Assembly: GCA_025356815.1 (NCBI GenBank)
Contig: JANXQL010000088.1
Span: 1-64,000 of the forward strand
Direction: 5' to 3'
Source: Pseudomonadota bacterium
GTDB lineage: Bacteria; Pseudomonadota; Gammaproteobacteria; Steroidobacterales; Steroidobacteraceae
Length of the DNA stretch: 64,000 nucleotides
Of this stretch, positions 56,660 to 64,000 are shown in pieces. The translations under genes were made by a program, and so were the position numbers. Position 1 is the first letter of the stretch, and every line of letters starts with the position of its first letter. The notes beneath the pieces were generated by a model. The model saw only the letters and a list, made by a program, of their open reading frames with translations, made no database searches and had not been told where the DNA came from.

Positions 56660-58657
56660 TCAACCCGCGAGCGCGCGACCGGCGGCGGCGACGACATGCT
56701 CGACGGTAAAGCCGAAGTGGCGGAACAGATCCTTGGCCGGCGCCGAGGCACCGAACGTGTCGATGCCGACGACCCGGTCGATGTCGCCCGTGTACTGGCA
56801 CCAGTAATTGCGCACGCCCGCCTCGATTGCGACGCGTGGCACGCCGCGGGGCAGCACACTGTCCCGATAGGACTGGCTCTGCGCATCGAACAGCGACGTG
56901 CATGGCATCGACACGACCCGCACGCGCCGGCCGGCCGCGGTCAGCGACTTGGCCGACTCGAGCGCGAGGGCGACCTCGGAGCCGGTCGCGAGCAGCACGA
57001 GTTCGGCCGCGCCGTCGCTGTCGACCAGGACGTAGCCACCGCGGCGTACGTCGGCGAGCTGCGTCTCGCTGCGGGCATTGTGCGGCAGCGCCTGCCGTGT
57101 CAGCACCAGTGAGGTCGGGCCGCTGCGACGCTCGAGCGCATCGACCCAGGCGATGTGTGCCTCGACGGCGTCGCACGGTCGCCAGACGGTCATGTTCGGG
57201 ATCAGGCGCAGCGAGGAGACGTGCTCGATCGGCTGGTGGGTCGGGCCGTCCTCGCCAAGGCCAATCGAGTCGTGCGTCCACACGTAGATCGCAGGCACGG
57301 CCATCAACGCCGCCATTCGGGCGGCGTTTCGGGCGTAGTCGGAGAACACCAGGAACGTGCCGCCGTACGGCAGGAAGCCGCCATGCAGGCTGATACCGTT
57401 CATCGCCGCCGCCATGCCGAACTCGCGCACGCCGTAGGAGATGTAGTTGCCATCGGCATCGGCGCGGGTGACCAGCTTGGAGGTCTTTGTCCAGGTCAGA
57501 TTCGAATGTGTCAGGTCCGCCGAGCCGCCGAGCAGCTCCGGCAGGCGCGGCGCGAACGCGTTCAGCGCCGCCTGCGAGGACTGCCGGGTAGCGACGACCG
57601 GGCCTGCCGCCTGCACCGCCGCGATGGTCGTGCGGGCGATATCTCCCCAGCCGGCAGGCAGGTCGCCCCGCACGCGGCGCTCGAACTCGGCTGCAAGTTC
57701 GGGGTAGGCCTTGCGGTATTCCTTGAGCAGCCGCATCGACTTGCTCTCGATGCGCTTGCCCTTGGCGCGCGCGTCCCAGGCGGCACGCACGTCGTCGGGG
57801 ATCTCGAACGGCGGGTAGTTCCAGCCCAGCGTCTGGCGCGCGGCGGCGACCTCGTCGGCGCCCAGCGGCGCACCGTGGGTCGCCTCGCTGCCCTGCTTGT
57901 TGGGAGCCCCGAAGCCGATCACCGTCTTGCAGCAGATCAGGGTCGGCTTGCCGGTTTCCTTGCGCGCCTTGCGGATCGCCTTGGTGATGGCCTCGGCGTC
58001 ATGGCCATCGACGCCCCTGAGCACCTGCCAGCCGTAGGCTTCGAAGCGCTTGGGCGTGTCGTCGGTGAACCAGCCCTGCACGTGGCCGTCGATCGAGATG
58101 CCGTTGTCGTCGTAGAAGCAGATCAGCTTGCCAAGACCCAGCGTGCCGGCCAGCGAGCAGGCCTCGTGCGAAACCCCCTCCATCAGGCAGCCGTCGCCGA
58201 GAAAGACGTAGGTGTGGTGGTCGACCAGCGTGAAGCCCGGCTGGTTGAAGGTCGCCGCGAGCACCCGTTCCGCGAGCGCCATGCCGACGGCATTGCCAAG
58301 CCCCTGGCCGAGCGGTCCGGTCGTAGTCTCGATCCCCAGCTTCGCGTCCCGCTCCGGATGTCCGGCCGTATGCGAGCCGAACTGCCGGAAATTCTTGAGG
58401 TCGTCGATCGACAGCGGGTACCCGGTCAGGTGCAGCAGCGAGTACAGCAGCATCGAGGCGTGGCCATTGGAGAGCACGAATCGATCGCGGTCGTACCAGC
58501 CCGGATTGCCCGGGTTGTGCTTGAGGAAGTCGCGCCAGAGCACTTCGGCAATGTCGGCCATCCCCATCGGTGCGCCAGGGTGCCCGGAATTGGCCTTCTG
58601 GACGGCATCCATGCTCAGAGCGCGGATGGCGTTGGCAAGATGGCGGCGGTTGGTCAT
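56660..58657 (-). CDS. tkt: Transketolase
   Basis: [80 protein letters not shown]. Confidence 0.98.
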   Translation of the reverse strand: MTNRRHLANAIRALSMDAVQKANSGHPGAPMGMADIAEVLWRDFLKHNPGNPGWYDRDRFVLSNGHASMLLYSLLHLTGYPLSIDDLKNFRQFGSHTAGHPERDAKLGIETTTGPLGQGLGNAVGMALAERVLAATFNQPGFTLVDHHTYVFLGDGCLMEGVSHEACSLAGTLGLGKLICFYDDNGISIDGHVQGWFTDDTPKRFEAYGWQVLRGVDGHDAEAITKAIRKARKETGKPTLICCKTVIGFGAPNKQGSEATHGAPLGADEVAAARQTLGWNYPPFEIPDDVRAAWDARAKGKRIESKSMRLLKEYRKAYPELAAEFERRVRGDLPAGWGDIARTTIAAVQAAGPVVATRQSSQAALNAFAPRLPELLGGSADLTHSNLTWTKTSKLVTRADADGNYISYGVREFGMAAAMNGISLHGGFLPYGGTFLVFSDYARNAARMAALMAVPAIYVWTHDSIGLGEDGPTHQPIEHVSSLRLIPNMTVWRPCDAVEAHIAWVDALERRSGPTSLVLTRQALPHNARSETQLADVRRGGYVLVDSDGAAELVLLATGSEVALALESAKSLTAAGRRVRVVSMPCTSLFDAQSQSYRDSVLPRGVPRVAIEAGVRNYWCQYTGDIDRVVGIDTFGASAPAKDLFRHFGFTVEHVVAAAGRALAG

Positions 58658-58790
58658 GGCTTGGGTTCCGTCACGGAGAGTTAACCCGCCCATTGTCTAA
58701 TACCGCTGCGACAGGGGCAACGACGGCAAGCCCCGGGTATACTTTCGTGGTTGTCCAGTCACGGGGGCGCCGCAGGGCGCCGGTAAGCAC

Positions 58791-59951
58791 ATGTCTTCGA
58801 ACAGTTTCCTCTTTACGTCCGAATCGGTCGCCGAGGGTCATCCGGACAAGGTCGCAGACCAGATCTCGGACGCGGTGCTCGATGCGATCCTGGCCGCGGA
58901 CAAGGGCGCACGCGTCGCCTGCGAAACGATGGTCAAGACTGGCTGCGTGATCGTCGCCGGCGAGATCACCACCTCCGCCTGGGTCGACCTCGAGGCCATT
59001 GTCCGCAAGACGGTGCTGCGCATCGGCTACGACCATTCCGAAATGGGCTTCGACGGCGCCAGCTGCGCGGTCATCAACATCATCGGCAAGCAGTCGCCGG
59101 ACATCGCCCAGGGCGTCGATCGCAAGGACCCGCGCAAGCAGGGCGCCGGCGACCAGGGCCTCATGTTCGGCTACGCGAGCAACGAGACCGACGTGCTCAT
59201 GCCGGCGCCGATCACCTACGCTCACCGGCTGGTGAAGAAGCAGGCAGAAGTCCGCCGCGGTCGCAAGCTGCCCTGGCTGCGCCCGGACGCGAAGAGCCAG
59301 ATCACCTTCCGCTACGAGCACGACCGGCCGGTCGGCATCGAGGCGGTCGTGCTGTCGACCCAGCACAGCCCCGAGATCGGCCAGCGCAGGCTGCGCGAGG
59401 CGGTCATGGAGGAGATCATCCTGCCGGTGCTGCCCAAGCGCTGGATCGACAAGCGCACCAAGTTCCACATCAACCCGACCGGCAAGTTCGTCATCGGCGG
59501 CCCGGTCGGCGACTGCGGCCTGACCGGCCGCAAGATCATCGTCGACACCTACGGTGGCTACGCCCGCCACGGTGGTGGCGCGTTCTCCGGCAAGGACCCG
59601 TCGAAGGTCGACCGCTCGGCCGCGTACGCCGCGCGCTACGTCGCCAAGAATATCGTGGCGGCGGGCCTGGCCGAGCGCTGCGAAGTGCAGGTGTCCTACG
59701 CGATCGGCGTCGCCGAGCCCACCTCGGTGATGGTGGAGACCTTCGGCACCAGCAAGCTGTCCCGCGAGGCGCTGACCAAGCTCGTGCGCAGGCACTTCGA
59801 CCTGACCCCGTATGGGCTCAGGCAGATGCTCGACCTCGCCCGGCCGATCTACGAGGCGACCGCCTCGTACGGCCACTTCGGCCGCACCGAGCACGCCTTC
59901 ACCTGGGAGCGCACCGACAAGGTGCGCGCCCTCAAGGCTGACGCGAAGTAG
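58791..59951 (+). CDS. metK: S-adenosylmethionine synthetase
   Basis: [67 protein letters not shown]. Confidence 0.98.
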   Translation: MSSNSFLFTSESVAEGHPDKVADQISDAVLDAILAADKGARVACETMVKTGCVIVAGEITTSAWVDLEAIVRKTVLRIGYDHSEMGFDGASCAVINIIGKQSPDIAQGVDRKDPRKQGAGDQGLMFGYASNETDVLMPAPITYAHRLVKKQAEVRRGRKLPWLRPDAKSQITFRYEHDRPVGIEAVVLSTQHSPEIGQRRLREAVMEEIILPVLPKRWIDKRTKFHINPTGKFVIGGPVGDCGLTGRKIIVDTYGGYARHGGGAFSGKDPSKVDRSAAYAARYVAKNIVAAGLAERCEVQVSYAIGVAEPTSVMVETFGTSKLSREALTKLVRRHFDLTPYGLRQMLDLARPIYEATASYGHFGRTEHAFTWERTDKVRALKADAK

Positions 59952-59969
59952 CGCGAACCAAACACACCA

Positions 59970-60060
59970 TCCCGCTGAGGGGCGCTGCAGCGGACCGGGG
60001 GCAATAGCCCGGCGGTTCGTCAGGCTCGGTGGGAAGGTCGACCCGACAACCGCGCCCATT
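59970..60060 (+). promoter_or_regulatory. SAH riboswitch upstream of ahcY
   Basis: CCGCTGAG-GGGCGC-TGCAGCGG...CAGGCTCGGTGG...GCGCCC: P1 59972-59979 pairs with 60025-60032 (two G-T pairs), pseudoknot 59980-59985 pairs with 60052-60057; directly 5' of ahcY. Confidence 0.88.
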
Positions 60061-60084
60061 CCCTCTAAATCAGGAGCAGAGAGA

Positions 60085-61497
60085 ATGAGCGCTGTCATCA
60101 AGTTGAAGAACGACTATCACGTTGCCGACCTCGCCCTCGCCGGCTGGGGGCGCAAGGAAATCGCGATCGCCGAGACCGAGATGCCGGGTCTGATGGCGGT
60201 ACGCGAGCAGTACGCGGCCGCCCAGCCGCTGCACGGCGCCCGCATCGCCGGCTCGCTGCACATGACGATCCAGACCGCGGTGCTGATCGAGACGCTCACC
60301 GCGCTCGGCGCGGATGTGCGCTGGGCGTCGTGCAACATCTACTCGACGCAGGACCACGCGGCCGCCGCCATCGTTGAGGCGGGCACGCCTGTGTTCGCCT
60401 ACAAGGGCGAGTCGCTGAAGGACTACTGGGAATACACGCACCGGATCTTCGAATGGAGTGACGGCGGTACGCCGAACATGATCCTCGATGACGGCGGCGA
60501 CGCAACTCTGCTCGTCCATCTCGGCCTGAAGGCCGAGTCCAACGCGTCGGTGATCGCCAAGCCCGGCAACGAGGAGGAGGAAGCCCTCTACGCCTCGATT
60601 GCGCAGCGGCTGAAGACCAAGCCCGGCTTCTACGCAACGATCGCCAAGAGCATCCGCGGCGTCACCGAGGAGACGACCACCGGCGTCCACCGGCTGTACC
60701 AGATGCAGAAGGAAGGCCGGCTGCTGTTCCCGGCGATCAACGTCAACGACTCGGTCACCAAGTCGAAGTTCGACAACCTCTACGGCTGCCGCGAGTCGCT
60801 GGTCGACGCGATCAAGCGCGCCACGGACGTGATGGTGGCGGGCAAGGTCGCGGTCGTGGCTGGCTACGGCGACGTCGGCAAGGGCAGCGCGCAGGCGCTC
60901 AAGGCCCTCTCGGCGCAGGTGTGGGTCACTGAAATCGACCCGATCTGCGCGCTGCAGGCGGCCATGGACGGTTACCGCGTCGTGACGATGGACTACGCCG
61001 CGGACAAGGGCGACATCTTCGTCACCGCCACCGGCAACTTGCATGTGATCGACCACGACCACATGGCGCGCATGAAGCACAACGCCATCGTCTGCAACAT
61101 CGGCCACTTCGACTCCGAGATCAACATCGCGAGCCTTTCGAAGTACACCTGGGACGAGATCAAGCCACAGGTCGACCATGTGGTGTTCCCGGACGGCAAG
61201 CGCATCATCGTGCTGGCGAAGGGCCGACTCGTGAACCTGGGCTGCGGAACGGGCCATCCGTCGTTCGTGATGTCGAACTCGTTCGCGAACCAGACGCTTG
61301 CGCAGCTCGAGCTGTGGATGCACCCGTCGCGCTACGAGCGCAAGGTGTACACGCTGCCCAAGCAGCTCGATGAGCACGTCGCCCGGCTGCACCTGAAGAA
61401 GATCGGTGCGGACCTGACGACGCTGAGCGCCGAGCAGGCTGCGTACATCGGCGTGCCGGTCACCGGACCGTACAAGGCCGACCACTACCGCTACTAG
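60085..61497 (+). CDS. ahcY: Adenosylhomocysteinase
   Basis: [83 protein letters not shown]-terminal KADHYRY. Confidence 0.98.
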   Translation: MSAVIKLKNDYHVADLALAGWGRKEIAIAETEMPGLMAVREQYAAAQPLHGARIAGSLHMTIQTAVLIETLTALGADVRWASCNIYSTQDHAAAAIVEAGTPVFAYKGESLKDYWEYTHRIFEWSDGGTPNMILDDGGDATLLVHLGLKAESNASVIAKPGNEEEEALYASIAQRLKTKPGFYATIAKSIRGVTEETTTGVHRLYQMQKEGRLLFPAINVNDSVTKSKFDNLYGCRESLVDAIKRATDVMVAGKVAVVAGYGDVGKGSAQALKALSAQVWVTEIDPICALQAAMDGYRVVTMDYAADKGDIFVTATGNLHVIDHDHMARMKHNAIVCNIGHFDSEINIASLSKYTWDEIKPQVDHVVFPDGKRIIVLAKGRLVNLGCGTGHPSFVMSNSFANQTLAQLELWMHPSRYERKVYTLPKQLDEHVARLHLKKIGADLTTLSAEQAAYIGVPVTGPYKADHYRY

Positions 61498-61525
61498 GTC
61501 GGCCCACTGCACGCCGACGCGGCCA

Positions 61526-61565
61526 GGGGCCGGGTGTCACCACCCGGCCCCTTTATCTTTATTCT
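61526..61565 (+). terminator. Rho-independent terminator of ahcY
   Basis: ggggccgggtg-tcac-cacccggcccc (11-bp perfect stem) followed by tttatctttattctt. Confidence 0.93.
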
Positions 61566-61706
61566 TCGGGGCGGACAGGCGCCGGGGCCTGTCCCGTCGG
61601 CTCCCGCCGCGCCCACCGGCATCCGAATCGGACACCGGTCACCGACAGCGGCAGGTCCGGCCGATTACACTGGCCCCGCATCGATCCCAACCGTGACGGA
61701 ACGCAC

Positions 61707-62483
61707 GTGAGCCAGGTCCCGATCCGCCTCGTCCAGTTCACCGACCTGCACCTGTACGGGGATCCCGCGGGGCAACTGCGCGGGGTCGCGACCCTGCCGG
61801 CGCTGCAATCGGCGATCGCCGCCGCGCGCGCGCACCTGGGCGGCTGGGACGCGCTGCTGCTGACTGGCGATCTGGTGCAGGACGACCCGGGTGGCTACGT
61901 CCACGTGCAGCGCCTGTTCGCCGCCTCGCCGACACCGGTGTACTGCCTGCCGGGCAATCACGACGAGATCGAGCCGATGCAGGCGGCGCTGGCTGCGGCA
62001 CCGTTCCAGATCTGTGGCAGCGCCGTCTTCGGTGGCTGGCTGCTGGTGATGCTCGATTCGTACTGCCGCGGCACGGCCTCGGGGCGGATCACGCCCGCGG
62101 AGCTTGCGCGACTGGAGACGACGCTCGCGAAGTACCCGCACCATCACGCGCTGGTCTGCCTGCATCATCATCCCGTGCCCAGCGGCAGCCGCTGGCTGGA
62201 CACGGTGGGGCTGGCCAATCCGGACGCGCTGTTCTCGGCGCTCGACCGCCATGCGAACGTGCGCGGCCTGGTCTGGGGGCACGTACACCAGCTGCATGAC
62301 TCGCTGCGCAACGGCGTGCGGCTGCTCGGCACGCCTGCGACCAGCGCGCAGTTCAAGCCGGCATCCGACCAGTTCGCGATCGACGACCTGCCGCCGGGGT
62401 ACCGCTGGCTGGAACTGCACGCCGATGGCCGCCTCGAGACGGCCGCCTGCTGGCTGGACGCTTCGGCGGGGTCCGTCGCCTAG
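61707..62483 (+). CDS. cpdA: 3',5'-cyclic-AMP phosphodiesterase CpdA-like metallophosphoesterase
   Basis: [43 protein letters not shown] (class III PDE motifs); GTG start. Confidence 0.87.
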   Translation: MSQVPIRLVQFTDLHLYGDPAGQLRGVATLPALQSAIAAARAHLGGWDALLLTGDLVQDDPGGYVHVQRLFAASPTPVYCLPGNHDEIEPMQAALAAAPFQICGSAVFGGWLLVMLDSYCRGTASGRITPAELARLETTLAKYPHHHALVCLHHHPVPSGSRWLDTVGLANPDALFSALDRHANVRGLVWGHVHQLHDSLRNGVRLLGTPATSAQFKPASDQFAIDDLPPGYRWLELHADGRLETAACWLDASAGSVA

Positions 62484-62656
62484 GTCGATTCCATCTCGTA
62501 GTCGTCCTTGCTGGCGCCACAGTCGGGGCAACTCCAGTCCGCCGGGACATCGGCCCAGCGGGTGCCGGGCGGGATGCCGCGTGACGGATCCCCCACCGCC
62601 TCGTCGTAGACATGACCGCAGATCAGGCAGATCCACGTCTTGAATGTGTCAGCCAT
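62480..62656 (-). CDS. Rubredoxin
   Basis: [55 protein letters not shown]: CxxC...CxxC rubredoxin. Confidence 0.95.
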   Translation of the reverse strand: MADTFKTWICLICGHVYDEAVGDPSRGIPPGTRWADVPADWSCPDCGASKDDYEMEST

Positions 62657-62740
62657 CGTCTTGCCCATCCGTACATTCTCAGCGGCAGACCCATACCTTC
62701 CGCGCGCGTCGCACCGTACACTGCCGCCACGGAGGTCCCC

Positions 62741-64000
62741 GTGTCCAGCAACCGTGAACTTTATCAGGAAGCCTGTCGCTACATCCCCGGTGGCGTGAAC
62801 TCGCCCGTCCGCGCGTTCCGCGGCGTGGGTGGCGAACCGGTGTTTTTCGTCCGCGCCAAGGGGCCGCACGTGTGGTCGGCGGAGGGCAGCCGCTACATCG
62901 ACTACGTCGGCTCGTGGGGCCCGGCCATCCTCGGGCATGCGGACCCCGACGTCGTGCGGGCGGTGCAGGCCGCGGCGGCCGACGGCCTGTCGTTCGGTGC
63001 GCCGACGCCGATCGAGACCGACGTCGCAAGGCTCGTCTGCAAGCTCGTGCCATCGATCGAACTGGTGCGCATGGTCAGTTCCGGCACCGAGGCCACGATG
63101 AGCGCGATCCGCCTCGCGCGCGGCTATACCGGGCGCGACAAGATCATCAAGTTCGAAGGCTGCTACCACGGCCACTCGGACTCGCTGCTGGTCAAGGCGG
63201 GCTCCGGCATGCTGACCATGGGCGTACCGACCTCGCCCGGCGTGCCGGCGGCGATGGCCGCGCACACCATCACCCTCGGCTACAACGACCTTGCGCAGGT
63301 GCGCGAGGCGTTCCGCCTCCAGGGCAGCGAGATCGCCTGCGTGATCGTCGAACCGGTGGCCGGTAACATGAACTGCATCCCGCCCGCCGCGGGCTTCCTC
63401 GAATGCCTGCGCGAGGAATGCACGCGCCACGGCGCCGTGCTGATTTTCGACGAGGTGATGACGGGCTTTCGGGTCGCGCTCGGCGGCGCACAGGCGCTCT
63501 ATGGCATCCGCCCCGACCTGACCACGCTGGGCAAGATCGTCGGCGGCGGCATGCCGGTCGGCGCGTTCGGCGGCCGGCGCGACATCATGGAGCAGATCTC
63601 GCCGCTCGGACCGGTCTACCAGGCAGGTACGCTGTCCGGTAACCCCGTGGCGATGGCGGCCGGGCTCGTCACGCTGCGCGCGCTGGAAGCGCCGGGCTTC
63701 CACGAGCGGCTGCTGGCATCCACCGAGCGGCTGGTCACGGGCCTCGCGGAGGCGGCGCGGGCCGAGGGCGTTGCGCTTGCGACCAACCACGTCTGCGGCA
63801 TGTTCGGCTTCTTCTTCACCGATGCGCCGCGCGTCACCCGTTACGCCGATGCAATGAAGTCGGATGTCGAGCGCTTCAAGCGCTTCTTCCACGCCATGCT
63901 CAAGGAAGGCATCTATCTCGCGCCGTCGGCGTTCGAGGCGGGGTTCATCTCCGCCCTGCACGGCCCTGTGGAGATCGACGCAACCCTCGCCGCCGCGCGG
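62741..64000 (+). CDS. hemL: Glutamate-1-semialdehyde 2,1-aminomutase (truncated at window end)
   Basis: GTG start; [93 protein letters not shown]. Confidence 0.95.
   Translation, partial: MSSNRELYQEACRYIPGGVNSPVRAFRGVGGEPVFFVRAKGPHVWSAEGSRYIDYVGSWGPAILGHADPDVVRAVQAAAADGLSFGAPTPIETDVARLVCKLVPSIELVRMVSSGTEATMSAIRLARGYTGRDKIIKFEGCYHGHSDSLLVKAGSGMLTMGVPTSPGVPAAMAAHTITLGYNDLAQVREAFRLQGSEIACVIVEPVAGNMNCIPPAAGFLECLREECTRHGAVLIFDEVMTGFRVALGGAQALYGIRPDLTTLGKIVGGGMPVGAFGGRRDIMEQISPLGPVYQAGTLSGNPVAMAAGLVTLRALEAPGFHERLLASTERLVTGLAEAARAEGVALATNHVCGMFGFFFTDAPRVTRYADAMKSDVERFKRFFHAMLKEGIYLAPSAFEAGFISALHGPVEIDATLAAAR

Noticed and set aside
60070-61512. 480-aa minus-strand ORF opposite ahcY (likewise 58671..60101 minus opposite metK and 57155..58684 plus opposite tkt)
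   Set aside because: Shadow ORFs; the other strand encodes highly conserved enzymes.

Overview
This is a GC-rich, gene-dense bacterial chromosomal window. The gene order (tol-pal/que, secA-M23-dciA-lpxC, complete dcw cluster, rnpB-rsmI-lpoA, petABC-sspB, lptCAB-rpoN-hpf-rapZ, metK-ahcY) fits a gammaproteobacterium. Almost all of it is conserved housekeeping sequence. I saw no CRISPR array, prophage, IS element or tRNA gene. The clearest anomaly is in secA (6286..9438, minus), which encodes a 1050-aa protein. It has an in-frame extra segment of about 100 aa inside the preprotein-crosslinking region, and that segment reads like a PDZ domain of the HtrA/DegP type (GLYVAAVD...[14 protein letters not shown]). 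It also has two tandem C-terminal SEC-C zinc motifs instead of one. Other observations: a well-formed sigma70-type promoter overlapping a 10-bp-phased MraZ box array ahead of mraZ; an S-adenosylhomocysteine (SAH) riboswitch between metK and ahcY; ten ATGA-type 4-nt overlaps in the dcw operon; apparent local loss of ptsN (hpf/rapZ) and sspA (petC/sspB); an orphan cobyric acid synthase gene; and an exported BCP-type peroxiredoxin. Starts were chosen by reading conserved N-termini and operon overlaps. Family calls come from recognised motifs, not database searches.
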